A stretch of DNA of 36,744 nucleotides. Source: Anaerovibrio sp. GTDB lineage: Bacteria > Bacillota > Negativicutes > Selenomonadales > Selenomonadaceae. This document shows, in pieces, positions 1 through 9,837 of this stretch; within the stretch, counting starts at the first letter, position 1, and each line of letters opens with the position of its first letter. Location of the stretch: assembly GCA_028691285.1 (NCBI GenBank), contig JAQUZO010000006.1, positions 1 to 36,744 on the forward strand, written 5' to 3'. Both the position numbers and the translations under genes were made by a program. The notes below the pieces were generated by a model that worked only from the letters and a program-made list of their open reading frames with translations, was not told the DNA's origin and made no database searches.

Positions 1-530
1 CCCGTCTCCACCACCTTGAAATTGGGATTTGCCCAAAAGGGAGGATTTTCCCTGATATGCGCCTTCAGCATCTGCAGCAGGGGAGAATACCGGTCACTAT
101 CGTAGACAATATCCCCCTGGGCATCTGTAATCTTCAGGAATACGCCCGGCATCAGTCCAAAATCCAGCTGGGGTGAAGACTCCGCTTCCTGCTGCATGAT
201 ATATCGTCTGCCTCCGGACATGCCGCCAAAAGCACCGTTGTGCTTTACCGCATCATGCCCCATGCCCCCATGCCCCTTTTTGCCCATATCAGCCTGCGGC
301 GGCAGGGGCAGGCTCGCCGTAGCATCCTCCTCCACCGTCCCATAATGCGTCCCCAGCTGCTCTATGACATAGCGTATACTGAAGGACAGCTCCCGTTCCA
401 CCTGGTGATACTGGGTATAATAAAGCCCCACTGCCGTACAGGCAGTGGTCGCCAAAAGCAGCACTGCCATCAGCACCGCATAGACCAGCGTCAGCTTTAC
501 CGAGATTCTCAGGCTTTTAATCCTTGACAC
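1..530 (-). CDS. Sensor histidine kinase, N-terminal part only (truncated by window edge)
   Basis: Manual minus-strand reading from a GTG at 530: (V/M)SRIKSLRISVKLTLVYAVLMAVLLLATTACTAVGLYYTQYHQVERELSFSIRYVIEQLG..., a TM segment plus extracytoplasmic sensor region, open to position 1; overlaps the 3' end of an OmpR-type response regulator by 14 bp. Confidence 0.8.
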   Translation of the reverse strand, partial: MSRIKSLRISVKLTLVYAVLMAVLLLATTACTAVGLYYTQYHQVERELSFSIRYVIEQLGTHYGTVEEDATASLPLPPQADMGKKGHGGMGHDAVKHNGAFGGMSGGRRYIMQQEAESSPQLDFGLMPGVFLKITDAQGDIVYDSDRYSPLLQMLKAHIRENPPFWANPNFKVVET

Positions 531-1212
531 CATAGCCTACTCCCCGCATCGTATAGATGTATTTTTCACCGAATCTGTCATCCAGCTTCTGGCGCAGGTA
601 ACGGATATAGACATCTACCACATTGGTATCTCCCATATAATCATAGCCCCACACATTGGACAGTATCTGGTCCCTGGTCAGCACACGGCGTTTATTTCTC
701 AGCAGATATTCCAAAAGGTCATATTCCTTTTTGGTCAGCTCCACCGCCTCATCTCCCACTCTGACCTCATGCCGGGCAGGATACATGACCAGATTTCTGA
801 CGCTGAGCTGTTCGCCCTGCAGGTCTTCTCCCCCGTCACCATTCGCTTCCCTGCGGCGCAGCGCCACACGCATGCGAGCCAGCAGCTCCGGCACGGCAAA
901 AGGCTTGGTCAGATAATCATCTGCTCCGATGTCCAGCCCCTGCACCCTGTCAGCAATATCATCCCTGGCAGTCAGCATGATAATCGGCACCTGAGAAAGC
1001 TCCCGCACCTTCTGGCAGACAGTGAAGCCATCCATTTCAGGCAGCATGACATCAAGGAGCACTATGTCATAGTCCTCCTGCACAATCCGCTCATAAGCCC
1101 GCCTGCCGTTATCTTCAACAGAAATCAGCATGCCCTCATGCTCCAGCTCCATCTGCAGGAACCTGGCAATCCGCCGTTCATCCTCCACAATCAGCACTCT
1201 GTAATCTTTCAT
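517..1212 (-). CDS. OmpR/PhoB-family response regulator
   Basis: Receiver domain (VLIVEDERRIARFLQ, DIVLLDVMLPEMDG, LTARDD, DDYLTKPF) and winged-helix C-terminus (LTKKEYDLLEYLLRNKRRVLTRDQIL, VDVYIRYLRQKLDD, RGVGYGV); ATG at 1212 with GGGGAG SD. Confidence 0.95.
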   Translation of the reverse strand: MKDYRVLIVEDERRIARFLQMELEHEGMLISVEDNGRRAYERIVQEDYDIVLLDVMLPEMDGFTVCQKVRELSQVPIIMLTARDDIADRVQGLDIGADDYLTKPFAVPELLARMRVALRRREANGDGGEDLQGEQLSVRNLVMYPARHEVRVGDEAVELTKKEYDLLEYLLRNKRRVLTRDQILSNVWGYDYMGDTNVVDVYIRYLRQKLDDRFGEKYIYTMRGVGYGVKD

Positions 1213-1248
1213 AGACAATCTCCCCTGTCCTGCCGTCGGCTGCTGCGA

Positions 1249-2133
1249 TTATTTCTTGACATATTTTTTCCTGAACAGATTCAGAAAATGCGTGCAGCTG
1301 CTGGACAGGGTGCGGTTTTTCAGCCATGCCATGACAGTATGGGTGTGGATTTCCGCCTCGATGATATGCTTGAAAATCACCTTGTCCGAATTTACCATGC
1401 TGCGGGCAGACAAAGGTACCAGCGAAATGCCGATGCCCATCTGTGTCCACAGCATATTCTGAATCTGGCTGTCACTGACGCTCAGGATATTCGGCTCGAA
1501 TTTCTGCTTCTGACAGTGCTCCAAAAAGCTGCTGTGCCAGCGCAGAGGCACCAGCAGGGGTTTATCCTCCAACTCATGGATATGGATGTATTCATCTGAC
1601 TCACCGCAGCAGCACAAGTCCTTATGCATGGCAAGCACCAGCGGTTCGTCCGGCAGAACAATGGAATCATAGGTTGTACTGTCCACCTGGGTGCGGGTAA
1701 TCGCCATCTCAATGATATGGCTGTCCAAAAGTTCCAGGATACGGGCACCGTCACTTTCCCAGATATTGAAATTCACCATGGGATAAATCCGATGGAAATC
1801 TGCCACCAGCTGAGGAATCAGCATCGCACCGGAGCTGGTAACAGTTCCCAGCTTAATCGTACCTGCCACCCCGGAACCAATATCCGTAATCTCTCTGAGG
1901 GTACCGTCCACCATGCCCAGAATATGCTTTACCCTGGAATACAAAAGCATGCCCGCATCCGTAAGGCGGATACGGCGGCTGCCCCGCTCAAAGAGCTGCA
2001 CTCCCAGAGAGGTTTCCAGCTTCTTCATCTGACGGCTCAAGGCCGGCTGTGCTATACTGAGCCTGATGGCCGCATGGCTGATATTTCCTTCCTCAACAAT
2101 GGCATAAAATGCCTGCATATCTTTTATTTCCAT
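1249..2133 (-). CDS. LysR-family transcriptional regulator
   Basis: N-terminal HTH MEIKDMQAFYAIVEEGNISHAAIRLSIAQPALSRQMKKLETSLGVQLFERGSRRIRLTDAG plus LysR substrate-binding domain. Confidence 0.95.
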   Translation of the reverse strand: MEIKDMQAFYAIVEEGNISHAAIRLSIAQPALSRQMKKLETSLGVQLFERGSRRIRLTDAGMLLYSRVKHILGMVDGTLREITDIGSGVAGTIKLGTVTSSGAMLIPQLVADFHRIYPMVNFNIWESDGARILELLDSHIIEMAITRTQVDSTTYDSIVLPDEPLVLAMHKDLCCCGESDEYIHIHELEDKPLLVPLRWHSSFLEHCQKQKFEPNILSVSDSQIQNMLWTQMGIGISLVPLSARSMVNSDKVIFKHIIEAEIHTHTVMAWLKNRTLSSSCTHFLNLFRKKYVKK

Positions 2134-2327
2134 TTCTCAGAACCTCACAATTTACCTATAGGGTTGTTTTATATAAACTATACCTTTATTGTACTACTCA
2201 CATCAAAAAACAGCAACAATATGTATAGCTGGCAGAGAATAATTTCCGAAGTATTGCGAATACTTCCCTCACTCACAGAACGCTTTTTACTCAGCAGGCA
2301 ATACAGCGGACTTCCAGCTTTTTGCCG

Positions 2328-2363
2328 CAATAAAACAGAGACCGGGTTTTACCCCAGCCTCTG
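2328..2363 (-). terminator. Rho-independent terminator of glmS
   Basis: Minus strand CAGAGGCTGGGGTAAAACCCGGTCTCTGTTTTATT just after the glmS stop. Confidence 0.75.
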
Positions 2364-2373
2364 CTGAAAGCTT

Positions 2374-4203
2374 TTATTCTACTGTTACGGACTTGGCGAG
2401 GTTACGCGGCTTGTCCACATCGCAGCCACGGGTAATGGCAGCATAATATGCCAAAAGCTGCAGCGGCACGACTGTCAGCACCGGAATCAGCAGCTCGTCT
2501 GTCTCCGGAACCTTGATGACATGGTCAACATACTTCTCAAGCTCGTTGTCGCCCTCGGCAGCAATACCGATGACAACAGCGTCACGCGCCTTGACCTCCT
2601 TGATATTGCTGAGTGTCTTTTCATAGACATTCTTCTGGGTAGCCAATGCAATGACCGGCACACCCTCAATAATCAGTGCCAGTGTGCCATGCTTCAGCTC
2701 ACCTGCGGCGTAGGCCTCAGCGTGGATATAGGAAATCTCCTTCAGCTTCAGCGCACCCTCCAGGGAAACATCATAATCCAGGGAACGGCCGATGTAGAAT
2801 ACATCCTCGTTGAAGCCATACTGCTTGGCAAATGTCTTGATTGGCTCAACATCCTCCAGCGTCTCGCTGACCTGTGCCGGAACCTTCTTCAGTGCCTCCA
2901 GCAGCTCACTGATGCGCTCCTGGGACTGTGTGCCGCGGATACCGGACATATACAAAGAAAGCATGAACATGATTATCAGCTGGGTTGTATAAGCCTTGGT
3001 GGAAGCTACGGCAATCTCCGGGCCGGCCCAGGTATAGATAACCTGATCCGCCTCACGGGCAATAGAGGAGCCAACCACATTGGTAATAGCCAGGGTCTTG
3101 GCTCCCTGGCGCTTGGACTCCTTCAGGGCAGCCAGCGTATCGCTGGTCTCACCGGACTGACTGAGCACGATGGTCAGGGTATCCTCGTCAATGATCGGGT
3201 CGCGATAGCGGAACTCCGACGCAATATCAATCTCTACCGGTACACGGGCGAGCTTCTCGATATAATACTTGCCCACAAGGCCAGCATTGTATGCAGTGCC
3301 GCAGGCAACAATGAAAATCTTCTTGATGGAATCAAGGAATTCTCTGTTCCAGTTCAGCTCATTCATGATGATGGATTTGCCGTCCTTGGAAAGACGCGGT
3401 GACACGGTATCACGGACAGCCTTTGGCTGCTCGTGGATTTCCTTGAGCATGAAGTGCTCATAGCCGCCCTTTTCTGCCGCTTCTGCATTCCAGTTCACCT
3501 CAAACACCTTCTTGGTGACCGGCTCGCCCTCACGGTTGGTAACCCAGACAGAATCCTTCTTTACCACAGCAAACTCACCGTCATTCAGGATATAGGTACG
3601 GCGTGTGCGGGCAATGATGGCCGGGATATCGGAAGCGATGAAGTTTTCTCCGTCACCCAGGCCGATAACCAGAGGATTGTCCTGCTTCGTGCAGATAATG
3701 CGGTCCGGATCCTTACGGGAAAGGAATACAAGCGCGTAGGATCCTTCAATGCGCCCCAATACCTCACGCACTGCGGCCTCAAAATCGCCGTTATATACCT
3801 CTTCCATGAGATGAGCAACCACCTCTGTATCAGTTTCGGACTGGAACTCATGCCCCTTGGCAATGAGCTCCTCCTTCAGAGAAAGATAATTCTCAATGAT
3901 ACCGTTATGCACGATAACGAAATCACCTGAGCAGTCCGTATGAGGATGGGCATTGCGGTCAGACGGACGGCCATGGGTCGCCCAGCGGGTATGACCGATG
4001 CCTACTGCACCCTGAGGCATGTCTCCCTCAATCTTGTCACGCAGGGAAGCCAGACGGCCAACACTCTTTTCCACACGGATATGGCTGCCGTCATAAACAG
4101 CGATACCAGCAGAGTCATAGCCTCTGTACTCCAGCTTGGAAAGCCCTTCCAAAAGGAACGGCGCAGCCTGATTTTTACCAATGTAACCAACGATTCCACA
4201 CAT
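2374..4203 (-). CDS. glmS: Glutamine--fructose-6-phosphate aminotransferase (isomerizing)
   Basis: MCGIVGYIGKNQAAPFLLEGLSKLEYRGYDSAGIAV... ...PRNLAKSVTVE; start at 4203 with GGAGGT SD (the track ORF extends upstream into leader RNA). Confidence 0.98.
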   Translation of the reverse strand: MCGIVGYIGKNQAAPFLLEGLSKLEYRGYDSAGIAVYDGSHIRVEKSVGRLASLRDKIEGDMPQGAVGIGHTRWATHGRPSDRNAHPHTDCSGDFVIVHNGIIENYLSLKEELIAKGHEFQSETDTEVVAHLMEEVYNGDFEAAVREVLGRIEGSYALVFLSRKDPDRIICTKQDNPLVIGLGDGENFIASDIPAIIARTRRTYILNDGEFAVVKKDSVWVTNREGEPVTKKVFEVNWNAEAAEKGGYEHFMLKEIHEQPKAVRDTVSPRLSKDGKSIIMNELNWNREFLDSIKKIFIVACGTAYNAGLVGKYYIEKLARVPVEIDIASEFRYRDPIIDEDTLTIVLSQSGETSDTLAALKESKRQGAKTLAITNVVGSSIAREADQVIYTWAGPEIAVASTKAYTTQLIIMFMLSLYMSGIRGTQSQERISELLEALKKVPAQVSETLEDVEPIKTFAKQYGFNEDVFYIGRSLDYDVSLEGALKLKEISYIHAEAYAAGELKHGTLALIIEGVPVIALATQKNVYEKTLSNIKEVKARDAVVIGIAAEGDNELEKYVDHVIKVPETDELLIPVLTVVPLQLLAYYAAITRGCDVDKPRNLAKSVTVE

Positions 4204-4250
4204 AGTCTTTAGACCTCCATATAATGAGAAAGGCCCTGTTACCGCCTTGG

Positions 4251-4381
4251 ACACTGCTTTGTCCCCCTTGTCACCAAGGGGCTTTGACAGCTTTTCACGA
4301 CCGGCACAGCCGAGAGGCATCCGCTGAGTTTTCGACAACCTCTTCCTCGTCCTCTCACCTCATCCGGCGAGAGCATGCGCT
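4251..4381 (-). ncRNA. glmS glucosamine-6-phosphate-activated ribozyme/riboswitch
   Basis: Minus strand CA|GCGCATGCTCTCGCCGGATGAGGTGAGAGGACGAGGAAGAGGTTGTCGAAAACTCAGCGGATGCCTCTCGGCTG...AAAGCTGTCAAAGCCCCTTGGTGACAAGGGGGACAAAGCAGT; matches the recalled glmS ribozyme core (N|GCGC, GACGAGG, GGUUxUCGA, CGGAUGCCUC-CGGCU, P4 stem) in correct order, upstream of glmS. Confidence 0.92.
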
Positions 4382-4489
4382 GGGGAAATCACTTTCCCTT
4401 TCCCTCTGTCCGCAGAGAACAGGTACACCCTGCGGCCAGTGCAGACAACAAAGGAGCACCAGTGTGCTCCTCCGTCACTACATTGTCAT

Positions 4490-4518
4490 ATTATAAGTTA
4501 TCTGCTTTAGATAGTCAA
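4490..4518 (-). promoter_or_regulatory. Sigma70-type promoter of glmS
   Basis: Minus strand TTGACT-N17-TATAAT, upstream of the ribozyme. Confidence 0.8.
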
Positions 4519-4531
4519 GCATTTCCCGCCC

Positions 4532-5668
4532 TCAGGCGTGCTTCAGAACCTCTTTGTAAAGCGGCGAATCTGCCGGTATGCCCGTGAAATGGCTGACAGC
4601 CTTTTCCATGCCGTGCTCCCTGATATAGCACTGGATTTCAACGGCCTCCTTGTCCTCTGCATAATCAAAATGCAGTGCCGCAGCAATGACCTTTGCCAAT
4701 GCCGAAGCCACCTTTCCCTGAGCCAGCAGCTGCATAGCCGGGCCGGTCAGGCGGTCCTTCGCACCGAGCTTGCGTACAGGTCCGCGGGCGACACGGGTAA
4801 CCTCATCAGAAATATGAGGATTGCGGAAGCGTTCCTCCGCCGTCTTGACATAATCGGCATGCACTCCGGAATCAAAGCCATATTTGCTGATGAGCAGGCT
4901 GCCCGTTTCCTCCCAGACACTGCGGGCAGCAGCAACAATCTCTTCATCCTGCATCGCCGTACAGATATCAGGGATGCCCTTCTGATAGGCCAGATAAGCA
5001 ATAGAGGCATGTCCGGTATTGACCGTGAACAGCTTACGCTCAATATACGCCTGCAGATTGTCCACCCAGGAAAGGCCCTTGATTTCCGGCAGGCTGCCTT
5101 TGGCCTGTGTGCGGTCAGCATCCCACTCCGAGTATGCCTCCACCTGCACGAGCAGTTTTTCCTCATTGTGCTGCAGCGGCACGATACGGTCAACTGCCGC
5201 ATCAGGGAAGCCGATGCACACCTCAGCCTTCGCCTTCACCTCATCGGTCAGATGCTCATAGACAAAGCCCTTCAGCACGGTGGAGCCTCCCACCATATTC
5301 TCACAGGCAATGATGTTGAGCGGCGTCTCATTCTTTGCCAGCCGGGCAATAAGGCCCTTGGCAATATTTTGGGCGATGAATTTCAGGATGTTGGGTCCGA
5401 TAGCTGTAGTAATGATGTCTGCCTCTGCAATAGCCTCAATCAGTTCATCCAGATGCTCATTGCTGTTGATGGCGGAAACATCCGTCACAAGGACACGCTC
5501 CGGCTTGTCACCGACTATCTGGATATAATACTGGCCAAGCTCATTGAGATCATTGACGACCTCTGCATTGACATCAACGAATGTCACATGATAGCCCGAC
5601 TGATGCAGCAGCTCTCCGATAAAACCGCGGCCGATATTGCCTGCACCGAAATGTATTGCCTTTTTCAT
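4532..5668 (-). CDS. mtlD: Mannitol-1-phosphate 5-dehydrogenase
   Basis: MKKAIHFGAGNIGRGFIGELLHQSGYHVTFVDVN; EIKGLSWVDNLQAYIERKLFTVNTGHA; downstream of the mannitol PTS gene. Confidence 0.97.
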   Translation of the reverse strand: MKKAIHFGAGNIGRGFIGELLHQSGYHVTFVDVNAEVVNDLNELGQYYIQIVGDKPERVLVTDVSAINSNEHLDELIEAIAEADIITTAIGPNILKFIAQNIAKGLIARLAKNETPLNIIACENMVGGSTVLKGFVYEHLTDEVKAKAEVCIGFPDAAVDRIVPLQHNEEKLLVQVEAYSEWDADRTQAKGSLPEIKGLSWVDNLQAYIERKLFTVNTGHASIAYLAYQKGIPDICTAMQDEEIVAAARSVWEETGSLLISKYGFDSGVHADYVKTAEERFRNPHISDEVTRVARGPVRKLGAKDRLTGPAMQLLAQGKVASALAKVIAAALHFDYAEDKEAVEIQCYIREHGMEKAVSHFTGIPADSPLYKEVLKHA

Positions 5669-5704
5669 GCTGTTACCTCCGTATACTGCACATGGTAAAA
5701 TTTC

Positions 5705-7576
5705 TTAATCGTTGACACTCGTGAAGAGCTTGTAGAGAACCTCTGCATCCTTCGTCGTGTAAAGCTCCCTGAGCTGCTCATCATCATATTCATCAAGAGC
5801 AGTGGCAATATTGGCAAGAATGGCGAGGTGGTCACTATCCTTGCCGGCAATGCCGACAACCAGATGAGCTGTATCCTCCCCGAAGCTGATGCCCTCAGGA
5901 TACTGGAGTACAACCAGGCCCGATTTCTTCACGGCAGCCTTGACGGCATTTTCACCATGAGGAATCGCAATACCCCTGCCAATGTAGGTCGTAATGTCCT
6001 TCTCCCGGGCAATCATCCCCTCAATGTATGCTTCGCTGACATACCCGCCGTCTGCCAGCAATCTGCCCGCACGGCGGATGGCGTCAAAGCGGTCCTCCGA
6101 AGCAAGTCCGAGCCTGATATTTTCCTTTCGCAGCACACCCTCACCGACCCGCTGCACACCGCCGACATCCTCTCCTGTAGCTGCAACACCGGACAGTCGG
6201 GCAGCAATGACAGCATAGACATCATTCTGCACAAAATCCTTTACAAAGAAATGCTCTGCCTGCGGCGAATCCTCAATGGCGCGCTCCTGGAGCTTTTCGT
6301 GGGATACAACGATCTGGGCATCCGACGGAATGTTGCCGATAGCACAGTTGGTTACTGAAATGTTCTTGTAGCCGTCCCGGCGCAGCTTCTTTCTCAGTGC
6401 TGCGGCGCCCAATGCACTGGAGCCCATACCAGCATCGCAGGCATAAACGATTGTCCTGATGTCGGCACCGGCAACCTGCTTTTCTTTCCGAGCCGCCAGC
6501 TGCCCCTTGCTTGCTGCCTTTTTGGCACTCATTTCTGCCTGTGCATCCTCAAGAGAATCCTCATCCTTGGCAGAAGCCTTTACGAATATGGAAGCAACCG
6601 CGCAGGAAACTACGGTAGATACGAGGAAATCTGCAATATTGGCAAAGAATGCGCCCTTCGGCGTCATGGCAAGCACCGCAATGATACTGCCCGGAGAGGA
6701 CGGAGCGATAAGTCCGCCGCCCAGCAGGCTTACAGTGAATACACCGCTCATGCCGCCGGCAATTACTGCCAGCAGCAGGCTTGGCTTCATGAGAACATAC
6801 GGGAAGTAAATCTCGTGGATACCGCCGAGTACATGGATGATGGCCGCACCAGGAGCAGAGCTCTTGGACATGCCCTTGCCGAATAACCAGTAAGCCAGCA
6901 GGATACCAAAGCCCGGCCCAGGGTTTGCCTCCAGCAGGAAGAAGATGGATTTGCCCATTTCCTCAGCCTGCTGAATGCCGAGAGGCGTAAGCACGCCGTG
7001 GTTCAGTGCATTGTTCAGGAAGAGAATCTTGGCAGGCTCGATGATGACAGAAGCCAGAGGCAAAAGTCCGACTGCCACGACTGCCTCAACACCGCTTCTC
7101 AGGACATTGTTGCCTGCGATAACGACCGGGCCTACCGCCGTAAAGGCCAGCAGTGCCAGAAGCGCACCGATGATACCGGCAGAAAAATTGTTGACAAGCA
7201 TTTCAAAACCGGACGGAATGTGGTCCTCGATGAGCCCGTCGAATTTTTTGATCAGCCAGCCTCCCAGAGGTCCCATGATCATCGCGCCCAGGAACATTGG
7301 AATATCTGCACCGGCAATGATGCCGGCGGTAGCTATCGTACCAAGTACGCCGCCGCGATGGCCGTAAATCATCTCACCCCCGGTGAAGCCGATAAGCAGC
7401 GGAATGAGCCACTTTGCCATAGGCGCACCCGCCTGAGCCAATACCTCGTTCGGCATCCAGCCAGTTGGGATGAACAGCGCCGTAAGCAGGCCCCAGGCAA
7501 TAAAGGCGCCGATATTCGGCATTACCATTGCGCTGAGGAAACGGCCGAATTTTTGCATAGTTTCTTTTGCTTCCAT
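5705..7576 (-). CDS. mtlA: Mannitol-specific PTS EIICBA component
   Basis: MQKFGRFLSAMVMPNIGAFIAWGLLTALFIPTGWMPNE (EIIC), VYACDAGMGSSALGA (EIIB Cys), IGRGIAIPHGENAVK (EIIA His); SD GGAGGGGT. Confidence 0.97.
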   Translation of the reverse strand: MEAKETMQKFGRFLSAMVMPNIGAFIAWGLLTALFIPTGWMPNEVLAQAGAPMAKWLIPLLIGFTGGEMIYGHRGGVLGTIATAGIIAGADIPMFLGAMIMGPLGGWLIKKFDGLIEDHIPSGFEMLVNNFSAGIIGALLALLAFTAVGPVVIAGNNVLRSGVEAVVAVGLLPLASVIIEPAKILFLNNALNHGVLTPLGIQQAEEMGKSIFFLLEANPGPGFGILLAYWLFGKGMSKSSAPGAAIIHVLGGIHEIYFPYVLMKPSLLLAVIAGGMSGVFTVSLLGGGLIAPSSPGSIIAVLAMTPKGAFFANIADFLVSTVVSCAVASIFVKASAKDEDSLEDAQAEMSAKKAASKGQLAARKEKQVAGADIRTIVYACDAGMGSSALGAAALRKKLRRDGYKNISVTNCAIGNIPSDAQIVVSHEKLQERAIEDSPQAEHFFVKDFVQNDVYAVIAARLSGVAATGEDVGGVQRVGEGVLRKENIRLGLASEDRFDAIRRAGRLLADGGYVSEAYIEGMIAREKDITTYIGRGIAIPHGENAVKAAVKKSGLVVLQYPEGISFGEDTAHLVVGIAGKDSDHLAILANIATALDEYDDEQLRELYTTKDAEVLYKLFTSVND

Positions 7577-7578
7577 TT

Positions 7579-9702
7579 TTACCCCTCCATTAATTGTTGA
7601 TACTTCTCTTGAAAAAATTCCCGAAAAATCTTTTCCAGCTCGTGATAGATGAGTTCCTGGTCCCCCTCATGCAGGAGCTCGATCAGCCCCCACCGCTCCA
7701 GGAGAATTGATGATATATAGCCGATGGTCTCCTTTTCCCGGGCAGATGCCCCGGACGGTGCTGCCATCACAATGACCGTGCGCGGCTTTTCATGACTGCT
7801 GTCATCATAGGCAAACTGCTCACCCGTATGGATGACTCCCAGCTGCAGCCGGGGCACATATTGGCTTTGGCAGTGCAGCAGCACGATGCCGTGCCCCCAG
7901 ACCATCGTGCTGCCGCAGGCTTCCCGCTGGATAAGCGCTTCTGCTATCCCGGCGGCCTCCTCCGCATCACGCCCGACGATACTGCCAGTGCGGCGGCATA
8001 TTTCCTTCATATTCCGAAAGGATTCAGCCTCGATAAAAAAGAAGGACTGCAGCAGCGTCAAAATAGAACGGCTGTAAACCTCCAGCCCGGCCAAGCCTTC
8101 CTTGAAGCCGGGCCGGGGCAGGTCCACCTGCTCTTTGTGCCGGCCCGCCTGCAAAATGCTCAGCCGGCGGTCAATGGCTTCCCGGTCCGACTCCCGCAGA
8201 AGCGGACTCACAACAACAGTTGGCAGACGATTCTCAGGTATTGGTACGGTTGAAATGATAAAATCTGCTGTTGTGCGGGAAAGATATGCCGCATCAAGCT
8301 GCATGGTCGAGGTTTGATCGACAATGCGAAGCTCCTCGTACTCCCGTCTCAGACGGCTGGCAAGCATTCTCGATGTCCCCATCCCCGTGGGACAGGCAAC
8401 AATGACGCGGTATTCTGTTTTCTGCCCGCCCCCTCTGTCCTCCAGGGCAGCGCCCAGGTGCATGGCAATATAGGCTATCTCAGAGTCCGGCATGTCCGTC
8501 CCCAAAGTCTCCTCCAGGTCCCTGACTGCATAGCGGCTGATTTCCATCAGCTCCGGATACTGGGTTTTCATTTCCCCCAGCAGGGGATTGCGGATATTCA
8601 TATCCATTTTCAGACGGCTGATAGAAGGCCCAAGGTGATTGACCAGGCCCACAAGCAGTCCGGAATTGCTCCGTATGCTTTTCCCGGAAGCCTCTTCGGC
8701 CCGCCGCATGATGCCCTTCGCCAGCTTGACAAGATGGAAATTGTCCATGACGGAGGCCGATGCATGGTCCTTGTCATAGCGGTTGCGGGCACCAAGCAGG
8801 TGCATGGTAATATATCCTACCTCATCCTCCGGCACACTGATCTGGAACCTCGCAGCAATGTTCCGTCCGAGAGCTTCCGCCGCCTGGAATTCCTTCCTGC
8901 TCCGCAGTCCTCTGAGAACCTCCCCGTCCATCGCAATGCGCTCATTCTTGCGGATGCGCTGCACTGCCAGAGAGAGGTGCGCCACAAGGCCGATGAAGGC
9001 GTTGTCCGAAAGCTGGCTGACCAGCTTCCCGTCCAGCTCCCGCACCAAATCCTCCAGGCTGTGCAGGATTTCTTCATCCACCAGCCCCAGCATGGAGCGG
9101 CAGATGTCCTGCCGGCTCCTGCGGGTGTTTTTGCTGTCTCCGGCTGCAAAATTCTCCTTCATCAGCCCCAGCAGGGCTTCTTCACCGATGTGCGTATATA
9201 TGTAGTCCATGATGGCTTTGCGTATATGCTTTTCTTCTCCCTGCAGATACACGCCCAGCCCCGGCTTTCTGATCAGCCTCAGACGCTGCTGCCGGAACCA
9301 CGGCTCCAGCTTGTCAAGGTCCTTGCTGACCGTTCCCTCAGAAACATTGAGCCTGGAGGCAAAGGCATAGAGCTTGACAGGCTCCTGCCTTGCCAGAAGC
9401 TGGCTGACGATTACGGAGTGCCGCTCCTCCGGCGAGTAGATGTGTTCTTCCTCGGTTTCCCGCAAAAAATTCCTCAGATTTTCCAGCTTGGCCGGACTGC
9501 CCTTGATACCAAGTCCGGAGCCAGTCTTTTTTTCCAGCTCCAGTCCGCACCCGGCAAGCACTCTTGACACCTCATCCAGCTCCCGCATCACCGTCTTGGC
9601 ACTTACGCCGATTGCCTCAGCGATACAGCCGGTTGTGATGTACGCCTGCTCCTTCGCAAGCAGCGTCTGGATGATGTCCCTGGCTCTAGTATTCAATTTC
9701 AC
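7579..9702 (-). CDS. mtlR: BglG/MtlR-family PRD-containing transcriptional activator with EIIB/EIIA-like domains
   Basis: N-terminal HTH, two PRDs (YITMHLLGARNRY, YIAMHLGAALED), EIIB-like CPTGMGTSRMLASRLRREY, C-terminal EIIA-like domain; GTG start with AGGAGG; first gene of the mtl operon. Confidence 0.92.
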   Translation of the reverse strand: MKLNTRARDIIQTLLAKEQAYITTGCIAEAIGVSAKTVMRELDEVSRVLAGCGLELEKKTGSGLGIKGSPAKLENLRNFLRETEEEHIYSPEERHSVIVSQLLARQEPVKLYAFASRLNVSEGTVSKDLDKLEPWFRQQRLRLIRKPGLGVYLQGEEKHIRKAIMDYIYTHIGEEALLGLMKENFAAGDSKNTRRSRQDICRSMLGLVDEEILHSLEDLVRELDGKLVSQLSDNAFIGLVAHLSLAVQRIRKNERIAMDGEVLRGLRSRKEFQAAEALGRNIAARFQISVPEDEVGYITMHLLGARNRYDKDHASASVMDNFHLVKLAKGIMRRAEEASGKSIRSNSGLLVGLVNHLGPSISRLKMDMNIRNPLLGEMKTQYPELMEISRYAVRDLEETLGTDMPDSEIAYIAMHLGAALEDRGGGQKTEYRVIVACPTGMGTSRMLASRLRREYEELRIVDQTSTMQLDAAYLSRTTADFIISTVPIPENRLPTVVVSPLLRESDREAIDRRLSILQAGRHKEQVDLPRPGFKEGLAGLEVYSRSILTLLQSFFFIEAESFRNMKEICRRTGSIVGRDAEEAAGIAEALIQREACGSTMVWGHGIVLLHCQSQYVPRLQLGVIHTGEQFAYDDSSHEKPRTVIVMAAPSGASAREKETIGYISSILLERWGLIELLHEGDQELIYHELEKIFREFFQEKYQQLMEG

Positions 9703-9772
9703 TTTTCCAGCCTCCTATGATCACTCAGAAGCCTTCCCTGCATCATGCGATGCTCTAACTTAAGTTGTTTCC

Positions 9773-9801
9773 ATTATAAGATATAGCAGCCGGCAGTACA
9801 A
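9773..9801 (-). promoter_or_regulatory. Putative promoter of mtlR-mtlA-mtlD
   Basis: Minus strand TTGTAC-N17-TATAAT ~70 bp upstream of the mtlR start. Confidence 0.6.
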
Positions 9802-9837
9802 TCAAAAGACCTTTTGCTGCGTCCTAAAGGCTTGTGG

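Noticed and set aside
4204-4338. N-terminal extension of glmS in the ORF track (MSKTQRMPLGC...)
   Set aside because: It translates the ribozyme and leader; mature GlmS must begin MCGIVGY with the catalytic Cys, and a strong SD precedes that ATG.
4224-4587. Plus-strand ORFs of 90 and 70 aa over the glmS leader
   Set aside because: Overlap the ribozyme and promoter on the other strand; no domain similarity recognised.
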